Below, in pieces: positions 26,023-34,961 of a DNA stretch of 64,000 nucleotides. Source of the DNA: Candidatus Acididesulfobacter guangdongensis (GTDB lineage: Bacteria; SZUA-79; Acidulodesulfobacterales; Acidulodesulfobacteraceae); the NCBI GenBank assembly GCA_004195045.1, contig SGBC01000003.1, forward strand, positions 248,001-312,000, given 5' to 3'. Each line of letters begins with the position of its first letter. The stretch's first letter is position 1. A model generated the notes under the pieces. The model was not told the origin of the DNA. It searched no databases and saw only the letters and a list, made by a program, of their open reading frames with translations. A program made the position numbers and the translations under genes.

Positions 26023-28494
26023 ATGAAAACAAAGAAATTAAAAACAGCCGGATTTGCATTATTAATCTTATTCCTGTATTTTCTCGTCTTTGTTTTTATG
26101 ACCTATCCTTTAATACTTCGCTTTTCTTCTGCAATTCCCGGAAACGGCGGAGACCAGTATTTAATGACTTGGTTTTTCTGGGAGTTTTATCATTACGTCT
26201 TTGTTCTTCACAGGTTTCCTTATTTTACGCATTTAGTTTATTATCCCTTCGGCGTTCCTTTATACGTTACGACCGATATGCCGGTTAATTCTTTCATAGC
26301 TTCCGTTATCTATTATTTTTCTCATAATCTGCTGCTTGCGTTTAATATAATATTTTTATTATCAAGTCTTTTAAACGGATATTTTGCATATCTTCTTGCA
26401 AAAGATGTTTTAAAAAATAAAACCGCTTCATTTTTTGCGGGACTTATATTTGCTTTTTCTCCTGTATTAATAGAACAGATGAGATGGGGCGATATAAATA
26501 TCTGGTCTTGTTACGGCATTCCTTTATATATATTATTTTTCAACAGGCTTTATAAAGAACCGAAAACAAAAAACGCAGTCGGCGCGGCAGCAGGTCTGTT
26601 TCTTGCCACTTATGCGGGATTTTACGAATTTACCGCTATGCTTTTAGTCTATTCTTTATTTTTCATAGTTTATAGATTTATCGAAGAAAATTACAAAACA
26701 GGGAAAGAAAAGCCGCATTATGTAGAAAAAGCGCAGAGCGGGGCATCCGGTAAAATACGCGAAACATTTCTTGCCGGTTTAACTTGCGCGGATATAAAAC
26801 AGCGGTTTTTAAACAATATTCGCGGCAATAGAATATTTAATAGGAAATATATAAAAAGCCTGCTATTAATGACCGGTTTATTTGTTTTAGTTTCATCGCC
26901 TTTTTTGTTTCCAGCCGTATATTACGTTTATTTAAAACCCGGAATATTGGAGCTTAATCCGACTTTGTTCTGGACTAAAGCCTACAGTTCGACTTTTATC
27001 AATTTATTTATACCGCCGTTCTTTAACCATGCGCTTCTGCCGTTAACAAAAGCTATTTATTTTAATAAATTTTATCCCATTATCGACAGAGGAATGAATT
27101 CTAATAACTTTTTAGGCTACGTTCCAATTCTGTTTTTTACGGCGGGCATATATTATTATTTTAAACTTAAAAAGAAAAGCGGTTTGAAAATATATAACAT
27201 AAATAAATCTATTGAAAATAAATCTATTGAACCTCTTAACTCTTCAGGCGTTAAAAATATCGGAAATATAGAAAATAATATAGATAATAATAAGATAAAA
27301 AATAACGGCATAAAAAATCAGCCGGAAACTGAAAATAATATTTATAAAAATGCCGAAAAAGAAATTGATAAAGACGAATTAGATAATTTTAAATTTTATT
27401 TAACGGCTTTTATATTTTTTCTGCTAATGGCGTTGTCTCCTTTAATCCATATAGCAGACAACATAAGAGTATTTGACCCTTTTGTCTATATCCTCGATAT
27501 TCTGCCAGTAATAAAAGACGTGCAGGAGTCAGGCAGGTATATGATAATCGGGATGCTTTTTTTCGGCATATGCGCCGGTTTCGGTTTAAAATATTTTTTA
27601 GAAAGCGTAAAATCAAATCCTGAAATGTTATATAAATATAATTTGAGCCGTTATATAATCAATAAAATACAAGATAGAAAATCTAAAAAAACTGAAAAGT
27701 CGAAAGAAACGGGAATGCCGATAAAAACAGAAACGTCTAAAAAAACGGGAATTGAAAAAAATATCAATAATACAGGCAAAAACTCAAAAAATCTTTACGA
27801 TAAAATCTCTTATATTTCCTTTATAGCTGCTGTATTTATATTTACAATAGCCGGATACAGCTCTTTCGGTTTTGAAATGCGCGACTTTAAAATAACGAAA
27901 GGAATTTATAAATTAAAGAAAGCGCCTTACGGTCCGGTTCTTGTTATTCCTTTTATTCAAGGCGGGTTTAAGATGTATCAGCAGACAATTTATCAGAAGC
28001 CTATGTATGCCGGATACGTCATAAGATACGGTTTTCATAATCTATATAAAAAATATCTGCCTTACAGGTTTTATGACGCTTATGGAGAAAATTACAAAAC
28101 AAATTATAATCAGGTAGATATTTACAGACTCGGTATGCCCAATTATTTGATAAGAAATTTTAAATATTTAAAAATACTTAAGGTGAAATATCTTTTAATA
28201 CTCAAAAACAGGCTTGACGGCTATGCGGGGGTCTATAACGACGCTGCAAACCCAAATTATACAGACGGTAAAAAACATCAAAATAATAGGGATATTCATA
28301 ATTCCCTGAACGGTACGGACGGTAAAAACATTGTTAAGCGGATAGTTTACGGCAGCGCGGTAAAAAGAAATCTAACGCCTTTGGAAATTAAACAAAAATC
28401 TTTGTATTACATAAATAAATTTATAAAGGCGGAAAAAGGCAAAGTCGGAGTGCTGTATAACGGAAAAAATATTATGATACTTATCTTAAAATAA
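26023..28494 (+). CDS. GT-C-type membrane glycosyltransferase-like protein
   Basis: This is an 823-residue polytopic protein with about ten hydrophobic spans. The first luminal loop has the acidic motif of GT-C enzymes (PGNGGDQYLMTWFFWEFYH), followed by a YYPFGVPL segment typical of this family. Such enzymes take sugars from lipid-phosphate donors and act on the periplasmic side. The substrate is unknown; next to the pilin gene it may modify pilin or surface glycans. It contains two hydrophilic Asn/Lys-rich inserts (about residues 385-450 and 545-590) and a C-terminal soluble domain. Confidence 0.75.
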   Translation: MKTKKLKTAGFALLILFLYFLVFVFMTYPLILRFSSAIPGNGGDQYLMTWFFWEFYHYVFVLHRFPYFTHLVYYPFGVPLYVTTDMPVNSFIASVIYYFSHNLLLAFNIIFLLSSLLNGYFAYLLAKDVLKNKTASFFAGLIFAFSPVLIEQMRWGDINIWSCYGIPLYILFFNRLYKEPKTKNAVGAAAGLFLATYAGFYEFTAMLLVYSLFFIVYRFIEENYKTGKEKPHYVEKAQSGASGKIRETFLAGLTCADIKQRFLNNIRGNRIFNRKYIKSLLLMTGLFVLVSSPFLFPAVYYVYLKPGILELNPTLFWTKAYSSTFINLFIPPFFNHALLPLTKAIYFNKFYPIIDRGMNSNNFLGYVPILFFTAGIYYYFKLKKKSGLKIYNINKSIENKSIEPLNSSGVKNIGNIENNIDNNKIKNNGIKNQPETENNIYKNAEKEIDKDELDNFKFYLTAFIFFLLMALSPLIHIADNIRVFDPFVYILDILPVIKDVQESGRYMIIGMLFFGICAGFGLKYFLESVKSNPEMLYKYNLSRYIINKIQDRKSKKTEKSKETGMPIKTETSKKTGIEKNINNTGKNSKNLYDKISYISFIAAVFIFTIAGYSSFGFEMRDFKITKGIYKLKKAPYGPVLVIPFIQGGFKMYQQTIYQKPMYAGYVIRYGFHNLYKKYLPYRFYDAYGENYKTNYNQVDIYRLGMPNYLIRNFKYLKILKVKYLLILKNRLDGYAGVYNDAANPNYTDGKKHQNNRDIHNSLNGTDGKNIVKRIVYGSAVKRNLTPLEIKQKSLYYINKFIKAEKGKVGVLYNGKNIMILILK

Positions 28495-28615
28495 TAAAAC
28501 AGCACGCACGCCAGCAGCCTTGCAGACTTGAAAATTTGCGGATTTGAAGAAAATATCCATATAAAGATATAAGCATAATTATGCATAACTCGGGAATAAT
28601 ACGGCACTTTGATAC

Positions 28616-28667
28616 AGCCTTTATATAGTTATATACGTTATAGCCTTTATATAGTTATATACGCTAT
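28616..28667. repeat. 26-bp tandem duplication upstream of the second GT-C gene
   Basis: A 26-base unit (AGCCTTTATATAGTTATATA and six more bases) is present twice in a row (28616-28641, 28642-28667) in the 240-base gap between the two GT-C genes. Confidence 0.75.
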
Positions 28668-28743
28668 ACAATAGTATAATTGCACAATAGTGCAATGGCA
28701 CAATACAATATAGTACATTTGAATTTGAACGCATTTGCAAATA

Positions 28744-30822
28744 ATGAAAAGAACCTTAAATATTTTATATAAAATTTTTATCCTGATATTCTTGGCAGGT
28801 TTTATCGGACTGTGGCTTACAGGTCTTTTTCATATATCAAATTTATGGAGGGGCGACAGCGACAACGCTTTTCCGGTTATAGCGGGAAATGCCATACTGC
28901 ATGGCAATTTTCTGCTTAAAGGATATTATCTTTCTTCTCTCGTAACATATTATCCGGTTGATTTGTATCTTAACGCGCTATTCATAAAACTTTTAGGTTT
29001 TAGACCCCTTTTAATACATATAGTTCCATTTTTTATATATCTTGCCTTGATAGCCGTAGCCTATTTATATGTAAGAGAGCCGTATGTTTCATATAATAAT
29101 AGAATTAAAACAGGCGAAAAATATAATAATTCAGAAATAAACAATACAAATATAAATAATACAAAAACACATAATACGGATATACATAATGACAATGCGC
29201 ATACAAATAAAACAAATGCAATAAACAGAGTAAATAAACTAAAAATAGTAAATATGCATAAAGATAAAAATTACCGGAAAATATCGGCGGCAGGTATTCT
29301 GATGATTTTTCTGTTTCTCGGTTTACCAGTTAAAGCATTTGCTTTTTTTATGCTTCAGGAACTTCACGGTTCAACGATAGTTATATCTCTGATAGCCATT
29401 CTGCTCTTTAACCGCTTCCTGAAGGTTAAATCAGGCGGATTTATATTTCTTGCGACAGGCGCCGCTGTTTTGGCAATCGATGCTTTAAACGATAATCTTT
29501 CGCTGATTATATGCGCAGCGCCGCTTTTTGCGGTTCTGTTTTTATATTATTACAAAAATACTGCCGCCGCAGCGCAGCAGACGTTTTCTTATATAAAAAA
29601 TCGTTATTTTTATGCAATGGCAGCGATAATATCGGCGGTACTGATAAAAGAAGCAGCGGTTCATCTTATCGCAAATATGGGAGGATTCAAGGTTTCGCGA
29701 GCTCTTCCGGTAGCTTTTATTCATTTAAGAAAAATATCTGAAAATATTTATTTTTACTTTGACGGTTTGCTGAGGCTTTTTGACATTAATTTCTTCGGCA
29801 AAATGCTTTTCAGCGAATCTGCCTTCCTGACGCTTTCAAAGTTTATAATTCTTGCAGCCGTCTTTGGATTAGTAATTTATGCTCTTATAGCCAAAATTAA
29901 AGAAAATTATTCTAATGCAATTAACTTAATTTTAATTAAAAAAACAGGAACTATCGTCAGACCGGAAGCCAAAAATATAGAATCTGAATTAAAGCCTGAA
30001 CAGGAATCAGGGTCAGGAACAGGATCTAAATTGGAGTCGGGGTCGTGGTCGGAATCTGGGTTGAAGCCGGAATCGAAGCTAAAGCCGAAGTCAGAATCGG
30101 AAAACAGCGGATTTAAAAGTGAAGACAAAGCAGGCAGTTTAAAATTTGATGCAGCAGATAAAGATTTTATAGATTTTACTCTTTCCGCAGCCGTAATATT
30201 TTTAAGCGCTGCTTTTCTGCTAAGCGATATTGCCATAAGCAGGGCTTCTGCCAGATATCTCACTCCCGTGGCGGTTTACGCTTTGATTCTATCTTTTAGG
30301 ATTGTGCCGGGTTATATATTTAAATATATTGAAAAAACCAAGTTTAAGATTGTTGCGGCGTTTATAATTGTCGTCTATATGGCTGCGTTTATCAATCAAG
30401 CTATGTATCCTATACCGAAGAGCCCATTCCGACCGCTTGGAAAATGGCTTTTGAAACATCATCTGAATTACGGTTACGGTTCTTACTGCGATGCCGGCAT
30501 TATAACCCTGATGACTGACGGAAAGGTTAAAGTGAGGCAGACGCTGTTTAATAGCAGCTATTCCGATAAATTAGTCCAGTATAAATGGCTCTCTAAAACA
30601 GGATGGTATAAAAAGAAAGGTTTTTTTGTGATATATTCGGAGCATTTTATATACGGCAGTATTAATAAACGGCTTATTATTAAAGAGTTTGGAAAACCCG
30701 GCAAAATTTATATCGAAGATTTTCAAGGCACTATAGGAAGAGCTTACGGAAGACCCGCGGGCAAAAATACTATGCCGCCGTATGTTATATTAATTTACAA
30801 TAAAGGAATAAACATAGACTGA
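28744..30822 (+). CDS. Second GT-C-type membrane protein
   Basis: This polytopic protein has about 692 residues from the ATG at 28744 (a TTG three codons earlier is possible; neither has a clear ribosome site). An early luminal loop carries the acidic motif NLWRGDSDNAFPVIAGNAIL, and about ten membrane spans follow, with a soluble C-terminal domain. Two inserts are obvious: Asn/Thr-rich at about residues 115-175 and Glu/Ser/Pro-rich (repeats of SGS and KPES) at about 405-455. It is probably a paralogous glycosyltransferase of the same locus. The family call rests on topology and the loop motif. Confidence 0.65.
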   Translation: MKRTLNILYKIFILIFLAGFIGLWLTGLFHISNLWRGDSDNAFPVIAGNAILHGNFLLKGYYLSSLVTYYPVDLYLNALFIKLLGFRPLLIHIVPFFIYLALIAVAYLYVREPYVSYNNRIKTGEKYNNSEINNTNINNTKTHNTDIHNDNAHTNKTNAINRVNKLKIVNMHKDKNYRKISAAGILMIFLFLGLPVKAFAFFMLQELHGSTIVISLIAILLFNRFLKVKSGGFIFLATGAAVLAIDALNDNLSLIICAAPLFAVLFLYYYKNTAAAAQQTFSYIKNRYFYAMAAIISAVLIKEAAVHLIANMGGFKVSRALPVAFIHLRKISENIYFYFDGLLRLFDINFFGKMLFSESAFLTLSKFIILAAVFGLVIYALIAKIKENYSNAINLILIKKTGTIVRPEAKNIESELKPEQESGSGTGSKLESGSWSESGLKPESKLKPKSESENSGFKSEDKAGSLKFDAADKDFIDFTLSAAVIFLSAAFLLSDIAISRASARYLTPVAVYALILSFRIVPGYIFKYIEKTKFKIVAAFIIVVYMAAFINQAMYPIPKSPFRPLGKWLLKHHLNYGYGSYCDAGIITLMTDGKVKVRQTLFNSSYSDKLVQYKWLSKTGWYKKKGFFVIYSEHFIYGSINKRLIIKEFGKPGKIYIEDFQGTIGRAYGRPAGKNTMPPYVILIYNKGINID

Positions 30823-30968
30823 ACGATATAATCGCGATTTGCAATGTGTAATGTTGTAATGCGCAGCGTGAAATATAAAATACGGAATATATAATATATA
30901 ATGCGTAATATATTAATATATAATAATATAATATTATCGACCGAATTTATACTGCATTATAATTATAT

Positions 30969-31739
30969 TTACAGCATATTATTTTTTTTATTGTTTTTAT
31001 TTAAATAGTCGCATTTATATATATTGTATTTGCATAATATAAATTGCGAAGCCGTTTTAATAACGCCCAGACCATACTTTACGCTGCGGCTGAAGCCTAT
31101 GGAAGAAGAATCTCGCTCATATCTTGTAGGACATGATATTTCTCCTATTCTGAAGCCGAAAAGATGAGACTGCGCTATAATCTGATTGTCAAATATAAAA
31201 TCGTCAGAGTTGGTTTCAAAAGGAACTTTGAGCAGCAATTTTGAAGAAAATGCGCGGTAGCCGGAATGGTATTCGGACATTTTAAGATTAAATACAAAAT
31301 TTTCAAAATATGTAAGAAATCTGTTGGATATATATTTGTATATAGGCATTCCTGCGGTAAGAGCGTTGCTTTTGCCGACTATTCTTGAGGCGAGAACCAT
31401 ATCGTAATCATCCGAGGCTATCATAGCTGCCATAGCGGTAACGAGTTTAGGGGAATACTGATAATCGGGATGAAGCATAACTATAATGTCGGCATTCAGT
31501 TTAAGAGCTTCTTTATAACATGTTTTCTGATTTCCGCCGTACCCTTTATTTTTATCGTGAACTATTACTTTTAATCCAAGTTGTTTTGCTACGTTTGCTG
31601 TTTTATCCGTGCTTGCGTCGTCAACTACTATTATATCATCTATTATACCGTCTTTCGGCAGTTCGCTATAGGTTTTTTCAAGCGTTTTTTCAGCATTATA
31701 AGCAGGCATAACTACTATTATTTTTTTATTATTCAGCAT
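30969..31739 (-). CDS. Family 2 glycosyltransferase (dolichyl-phosphate mannose synthase-like)
   Basis: This is a 256-residue GT-A enzyme: VVMPAYNAEKTL at the start, IIVVDDASTDKT, NKGYGGNQKTCYKEAL, and the catalytic region IIVMLHPDYQYSP. No membrane domain follows, as in DPM1-type synthases that load sugar onto polyprenyl phosphate. Such lipid-linked sugar is the donor GT-C enzymes need, and two GT-C-like genes lie next to it (convergent). Together they look like a surface or pilin glycosylation module. Confidence 0.88.
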   Translation of the reverse strand: MLNNKKIIVVMPAYNAEKTLEKTYSELPKDGIIDDIIVVDDASTDKTANVAKQLGLKVIVHDKNKGYGGNQKTCYKEALKLNADIIVMLHPDYQYSPKLVTAMAAMIASDDYDMVLASRIVGKSNALTAGMPIYKYISNRFLTYFENFVFNLKMSEYHSGYRAFSSKLLLKVPFETNSDDFIFDNQIIAQSHLFGFRIGEISCPTRYERDSSSIGFSRSVKYGLGVIKTASQFILCKYNIYKCDYLNKNNKKNNML

Positions 31740-31912
31740 AAGAATATTTTATATAAAATATTATTTAAATGCAATATTATCGTATAAATAATCTAATTAA
31801 ATAATAAATAAAAAAATAAAATAAAGTATTCTTAACTTGTAATGTAAAAAAATATTGCAATTCCAGGGCGAAAATTTTATGCAAAAAAATACTTGACTTA
31901 CCAATGTATCAG

Positions 31913-32960
31913 CCCCCCCCAATTGACTGGAATAAAATATGACACTATATAATTAACTTAACCGAAGGATAAAAATTTGGTTAAATTTTAAAAGATAATT
32001 TTTTTACAAATTTCAACATGTTATGATATAATAAAGAAAAGATATTAAAATGCTGAAACTATAAAACAAATAAAAAAATATAATCTAACAGCACTATGCC
32101 GGATTTTAACTTCAAGTATGACAGAACTCTAAAGGATATACTAAAAGGTTATCCTAAAAAGTTTGTAGAGATACTTACCGGCAAGAAAGCGATTGAGTCT
32201 TTAGACGTCAGTTTTCCTAAGGTAGAGGAGCTAAGGGCGGATCTTCTTTTAAGGCTTGAAGATGACAGCATATTTCATCTTGAACTTCAAACGGAAAACG
32301 ATTCTTTGATGCCCTTAAGGATGCTTAAGTATTATACCTATATATATTCAATCTACTCTAAAGAACCAAAACAGACGGTTCTTTATATAGGTTCTAAACC
32401 ATTAAGCATGGAAAACTCCATTATTAGAGAACATCTTAGTTTTAACTACTCTATTAAAGACATAAAAAGCATAGACTGCAACGAACTTTTAAGTTCAGAC
32501 GATTTAAACGATGTTGTTCTTTCCGTGCTTTGTTCCGCCAAAGATGAAAGAACTTTAATATTGGAAGTAACTTCACGTCTTTCGTCTCTTAAACCGTTGG
32601 AACTTGAAGATTATAAACTTAAGCTTATAAACTTATTACATCTAAGACCTAATTTAATACAGACTGCTAAAGAACTGGAGGATAAAATGCCTATTACCAT
32701 AAAACTGGAAGATGATCCTTTCTATAAGGAAGGAATTGAAAAAGGAATTGAAAAAGGAATTGAAAAAGGAATTGAAAAAGGAAAAGCGGAAGGAAAAGCG
32801 GAAGGAGCATCAGCTGCCAAGAGGGAATTTATAATAAACTTACGCAGGAACTTTAAAGCTACTCCGGAACAGATTGCTTTTAACGTAAACTATACAGTAG
32901 AAAACGTTATTGCCGTCCTTAAAGAAGAAGGATTGTATTGATAATCTTTTTTAAATTAAA
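31913..32960 (+). mobile_element. Rpn-type mobile element, copy B
   Basis: This is the partner of 23600-24629 in opposite orientation. It begins with eight C (31913-31920) and ends just after the nuclease gene. Compared with copy A it has two more 12-base GIEK codon repeats and a shorter C run, the expected marks of slippage. REP-like GGTGTC motifs follow immediately. Confidence 0.75.
32096..32941 (+). CDS. Rpn-family recombination-promoting nuclease / putative transposase, copy B
   Basis: This 281-residue twin of the protein at 23619-24440 is identical apart from four GIEK units instead of two before the GKAEGKAEG tail. The PD-(D/E)XK region RADLLLRLEDDSIFHLELQTE is intact. Both copies are full length, so either could be active. 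The two copies flank the pilin/glycosyltransferase locus in inverted orientation, which would let recombination invert the whole roughly 8-9-kb segment. Confidence 0.9.
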   Translation: MPDFNFKYDRTLKDILKGYPKKFVEILTGKKAIESLDVSFPKVEELRADLLLRLEDDSIFHLELQTENDSLMPLRMLKYYTYIYSIYSKEPKQTVLYIGSKPLSMENSIIREHLSFNYSIKDIKSIDCNELLSSDDLNDVVLSVLCSAKDERTLILEVTSRLSSLKPLELEDYKLKLINLLHLRPNLIQTAKELEDKMPITIKLEDDPFYKEGIEKGIEKGIEKGIEKGKAEGKAEGASAAKREFIINLRRNFKATPEQIAFNVNYTVENVIAVLKEEGLY

Positions 32961-33276
32961 TTAAAGGTGTCAAAAATAAAGGTGTAAAAATAAAGCCGCA
33001 GAGCAGTTGTTTATCAGCTTGGCGGGCTTTCATTCCGAGTAAAAAGGTGTCAAGTAAAAAAGTGTCAGATTTATTTATTCTTACTATTTACATTGACAGC
33101 ATTTGACGAGGTTGCAATAAATAAATTAATAAATAAATCGGATACCTTTGTTCTAATGATTATTTCGAATTTTTATATTTCAAAGAAACTAAAATCTAGC
33201 GGAGTTCAAAAATTAAATAAATATGGTATAATGATAAAACAATAAAAGAATACAACAAAATAATTACAATAATCTT
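32961..33276. repeat. Gap with REP-like GGTGTC/AATAAATAAATC motifs
   Basis: Immediately after element B come AAAGGTGTC (32963) and AAAGGTGT (32978), then CCGAGTAAAAAGGTGTC (33036-33052), AAAAAGTGTCAGATTTATTT (33056-33075) and AATAAATAAATCGGATACC (33128-33146). No gene is present. The motifs share words with the 42616-42748 palindrome (CCGAGTA, GTAAAAGGTGTC). Confidence 0.6.
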
Positions 33277-33591
33277 ATGTTTATCTATTTATATATATCG
33301 CTATCTTTTCTCAGTCTCTTAATTGCAATTAATATTGCGGAGCACTTGTTTTTATTTAAAAAACTTGAAGTAACTTCGATTGATTTTGAAAATAAAATAT
33401 TAGAATTTATATCAAAAGATAATCAAATCGTTTTGACGCTTAAAGCTATAGATAAAAATAAGAACGATAAATATTTTCTCAATATCAGCAATAAAAATAA
33501 ATGTATTTTTATTATATATAAGATGGATATAAATAAAAGGGTTTTAGTTTTCTACGGCAATAAATTTCCCATACTGTATTTTTTAAAATAA
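33277..33591 (+). CDS. Hypothetical membrane-anchored protein
   Basis: This 104-residue protein is not recognised. It has one N-terminal hydrophobic segment (about residues 3-28) and a basic C-terminal part with alternating beta-type residues (IVLTLKAID, CIFIIYKMDI). No ribosome site is evident. It stands 72 bases before yjbQ on the same strand. It could be an inner-membrane-anchored small domain; coding status is likely but not certain. Confidence 0.5.
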   Translation: MFIYLYISLSFLSLLIAINIAEHLFLFKKLEVTSIDFENKILEFISKDNQIVLTLKAIDKNKNDKYFLNISNKNKCIFIIYKMDINKRVLVFYGNKFPILYFLK

Positions 33592-33662
33592 TAATTAAAT
33601 TATAAATTATTTAATTATTAACCTGTCAAATAATTATAAAATTATAAAAAATTATTAAAAAA

Positions 33663-34091
33663 ATGATATCCGATTTTGAAATTAACACGTTAAAAAAGAC
33701 TAATTTTATCGACATTACGGATGAAGTCAGAAATTCAATGAATTCCTGCTTTAACAAACCGGACTCCGGCAATAAAGAAGCTTTTTCAACAAGCGGACTG
33801 TGCCTGATATATACTCCGCACACAACCGCGGGAATAATAATAAACGAAAACGCCGATCCCGATGTTGTCTTAGATATACAAAACTTTTTAAAAAGTATTA
33901 TACCCGCCGGCATCAAATTTAATCACGCTGAAGGAAATTCAGACGCTCACGTAAAATCTTCAATAATCGGCAACTCTAGAATTGTTCCGATTTTAAACGG
34001 AAAACTTCTTCTCGGCAGATGGGAAGGTATTTTTTTATGTGAATTTGACGGTCCCAGAACCAGAAAAGTTATAGTTGCGGCAGTTAGATGA
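33663..34091 (+). CDS. YjbQ family protein (secondary thiamine-phosphate synthase)
   Basis: This is a 142-residue protein of the UPF0047/YjbQ family, with side activity as a thiamine-phosphate synthase; the true role is unclear. Conserved blocks are present: YTPHTTAGIIINENADPDV, HAEGNSDAHVKSSIIG and GRWEGIFLCEFDGPR. The His residues of the putative metal site are all there. Length is normal. No thiamine genes are adjacent. Confidence 0.93.
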   Translation: MISDFEINTLKKTNFIDITDEVRNSMNSCFNKPDSGNKEAFSTSGLCLIYTPHTTAGIIINENADPDVVLDIQNFLKSIIPAGIKFNHAEGNSDAHVKSSIIGNSRIVPILNGKLLLGRWEGIFLCEFDGPRTRKVIVAAVR

Positions 34092-34265
34092 ATCGAGCGA
34101 GCAGGATTAGCAAAAATCACTGAATAATAGACATAAAGAGCAGATAAAGCGGTTTTAAATCGCTGTCTTTAATATATGACGATTGCAATGTACATAGCTG
34201 CGATTTATATACATTGCAATGTCTATAAAATAATAATTACGCATCCGTAAATATAGCGATACGAC

Positions 34266-34541
34266 TCAAGGATATACTTGACCTTGAAACGACGGTCCGT
34301 AAGACTGCGGTCCCTGAGGAGGCTGCGGCGGTCCTTGTGGCGGAGGAGGAGGTCCGTAAGATTGAGGCTGCGGTCCCTGTGGCGGAGGAGGAGGTCCTTG
34401 AGGAGGCGGCGGGGGCGGAGGTCCGTAAGATTGAGGCACCGGAGGTCCATAAAAACCGCCGCGGACGGCACATCCCGATAAACTTAGTGTTATAAAGCCA
34501 ATCATAAATAAGAAAAGCAATAAGATAAGATTTTTTCTCAT
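34266..34541 (-). CDS. Proline-rich lipoprotein
   Basis: This is a 91-residue protein with a lipoprotein signal peptide (MRKNLILLLFLFMIGFITLS, lipobox LSGC with Cys24). The mature part is almost entirely Pro, Gly, Gln, Ser and Tyr in repeats such as SYGPP and PPPPQGP. A ribosome site (GGAG) precedes the ATG. The high G+C of the repeat against this A+T-rich genome supports selection for the protein sequence. The role is unknown; an extended envelope spacer is possible. Confidence 0.8.
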   Translation of the reverse strand: MRKNLILLLFLFMIGFITLSLSGCAVRGGFYGPPVPQSYGPPPPPPPQGPPPPPQGPQPQSYGPPPPPQGPPQPPQGPQSYGPSFQGQVYP

Positions 34542-34961
34542 TTTATTTTCTCCATATAAAAAAATTATATTAAATTAAAATTCGTTGTTTATTAATTCGT
34601 TTTTCCATTAATATGTTAGCCGTTAATATTTTAATATATTGTATAAAAAATGCTGCATACGACTTGTGATTGTTATTATCGCATATTATTTCCAATACTT
34701 ATTTACATTATACCACATCGCCAATTAATAATTAATTATCATCTTGCGGCAATGTTTTTTATTCGTTTTATATTTATATATTAACAGATAATAACAAAAT
34801 TGGTTAGAATGGAAACTTTATTATATTGGATAGTTGGGGATAATAGGGATAATTGGGAATAGACAATATTTATTTAAAATGTAGTTAATCCTTAATTAAT
34901 AGTAAAAAATAGTGTCCGCTTCCAATTAATATATGCATCAATTAATAGCGATTAAGAGGTG
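34542..34961. other. Gene-free gap with degenerate REP-like words
   Basis: No coding region is credible. Near pabC there are AAAAATAGTGTCCGCTTCC (34905-34923), similar to AAAAATAGTGACCGTCCC at 37033-37050, and AGAGGTGTCAGAC (34955-34967), which runs into the last codons of pabC. Confidence 0.45.

Noticed and set aside
34237-34481. Several alternative ORFs with Arg- or Ser/Pro-rich repeats
   Set aside because: They are other frames of the proline-rich lipoprotein repeat; only the minus-strand frame has a lipoprotein signal and ribosome site.
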